The notes below the pieces were generated by a model. It did no database searches and was not told where the DNA came from. It saw only the letters and a program-made list of their open reading frames with translations. A DNA stretch of 6,272 bases from Chlorobiota bacterium (lineage in GTDB: Bacteria; Bacteroidota; Ignavibacteria; Ignavibacteriales; Ignavibacteriaceae), in contig RHKR01000301.1 in the NCBI GenBank assembly GCA_008363265.1, positions 1 through 6,272 of the forward strand, given 5' to 3'. Both the position numbers and the translations under genes were made by a program. How positions within the stretch are numbered: position 1 is the stretch's first letter; each line of letters begins with the position of its first letter. Positions 5,867-6,272 of this stretch are shown here, one piece after another.

Positions 5867-6272
5867 GTGAACGAAACATATGAAAAAGCCGGTGTGAGTA
5901 TTGAAGCCGGGGATGAAACAGTTAGAAGAATAAAAACTCTGGCAAGGTCCACCTTCGGTAAAAATGTCCTTAGTGATATCGGGCTCTTTGGTTCGTTTTA
6001 TGAACTGGACCTCGAAAAATACCATAAACCTGTGCTGGTCTCAAGCGTTGACGGAGTTGGAACCAAACTTAAAGTTGCATTCGCGATGGAAAGACATGAC
6101 ACTGTTGGGCATGATCTCGTAAACCATTGCGTGAACGACATAGCAGTCTGCGGTGCCGAACCCCTGTATTTTCTTGATTATATGGCATTCGGAAAACTTG
6201 ATCCGGCTGTTGCTGAGAAAATAGTTGAAGGTTTCGCCCGGGGATGCCTTGAGAACGGTTGCGCTCTGATCG
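5867..6272 (+). CDS. purM: phosphoribosylformylglycinamidine cyclo-ligase (AIR synthase), N-terminal part, cut by window edge
   Basis: The first 135 codons of purM; the full enzyme is usually about 330-350 residues, so it continues past the right edge. It closes the imidazole ring in de novo purine synthesis, turning FGAM and ATP into AIR in the cytoplasm. Visible signatures are the N-terminal YEKAGVSIEAGDETV, the SVDGVGTK loop at 60-67 (ATP/phosphate binding), and VNDIAVCGAEPLYFLDY at 89-105, all strongly conserved in PurM. The related thiamine-monophosphate kinase and HypE proteins share the fold but not this combination. The gene starts with GTG. It is divergent from the WD40 gene across an AT-rich gap (5790-5866) that holds no recognisable promoter beyond weak matches. 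No other purine gene is visible, and the neighbours are functionally unrelated. Confidence 0.95.
   Translation, partial: MNETYEKAGVSIEAGDETVRRIKTLARSTFGKNVLSDIGLFGSFYELDLEKYHKPVLVSSVDGVGTKLKVAFAMERHDTVGHDLVNHCVNDIAVCGAEPLYFLDYMAFGKLDPAVAEKIVEGFARGCLENGCALI

Noticed and set aside
5816..6025. Minus-strand open frame of 69 codons across the purM start
   Set aside because: It is antisense to the conserved N-terminus of PurM and shows no independent coding signal.

Overview
The window looks like chromosomal DNA from the Bacteroidota/Ignavibacteria/Chlorobi group. This is an inference from gene content and signals, not from a marker gene. It holds a promoter matching the Bacteroidota type (TTG, 19 bases, TAAATTTG), a MauE/DoxX-thioredoxin fusion protein of a kind I associate with this group, and a secreted WD40 propeller protein. 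Several clear GGAG/GAGGA ribosome binding sites lean towards Ignavibacteria or Chlorobi rather than classical Bacteroides. No mobile elements, tRNA or rRNA genes, CRISPR arrays or intergenic gaps over 300 bases were seen.

Layout from left to right. (1) Minus strand, 1-1529: an orphan membrane histidine kinase (PAS, HisKA, HATPase) followed, with a 4-base ATGA overlap, by the start of a MATE-family exporter that runs off the left edge. (2) A short divergent promoter region, about 1530-1654. (3) Plus strand, 1655-3796: a tight four-gene operon. It encodes a membrane MauE/DoxX-like protein with a periplasmic thioredoxin-like domain (CDHC), an RsbW/SpoIIAB-type anti-sigma kinase, and two tandem STAS-domain anti-anti-sigma proteins. 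(4) A hairpin terminator at 3792-3828 that also covers the stop codon of the converging gene. (5) Minus strand, 3793-5756: a secreted protein of about 14 WD40-like blades, broken by a frameshift in blade 12. (6) Plus strand, 5867 to the right edge: the first 135 codons of purM.

The most coherent functional unit is the central operon. The kinase and the two STAS proteins are the core of a partner-switching circuit. The first gene, whose stop overlaps the kinase start, could be a redox-active membrane partner. No sigma factor and no PP2C phosphatase lie in the window, so the circuit's inputs and outputs are elsewhere. I found no demonstrably new system. The best candidates for a second look are the redox/partner-switch linkage and the frameshifted propeller gene, whose lesion looks like a deletion of roughly 34 bases at a GGATCCGG sequence.
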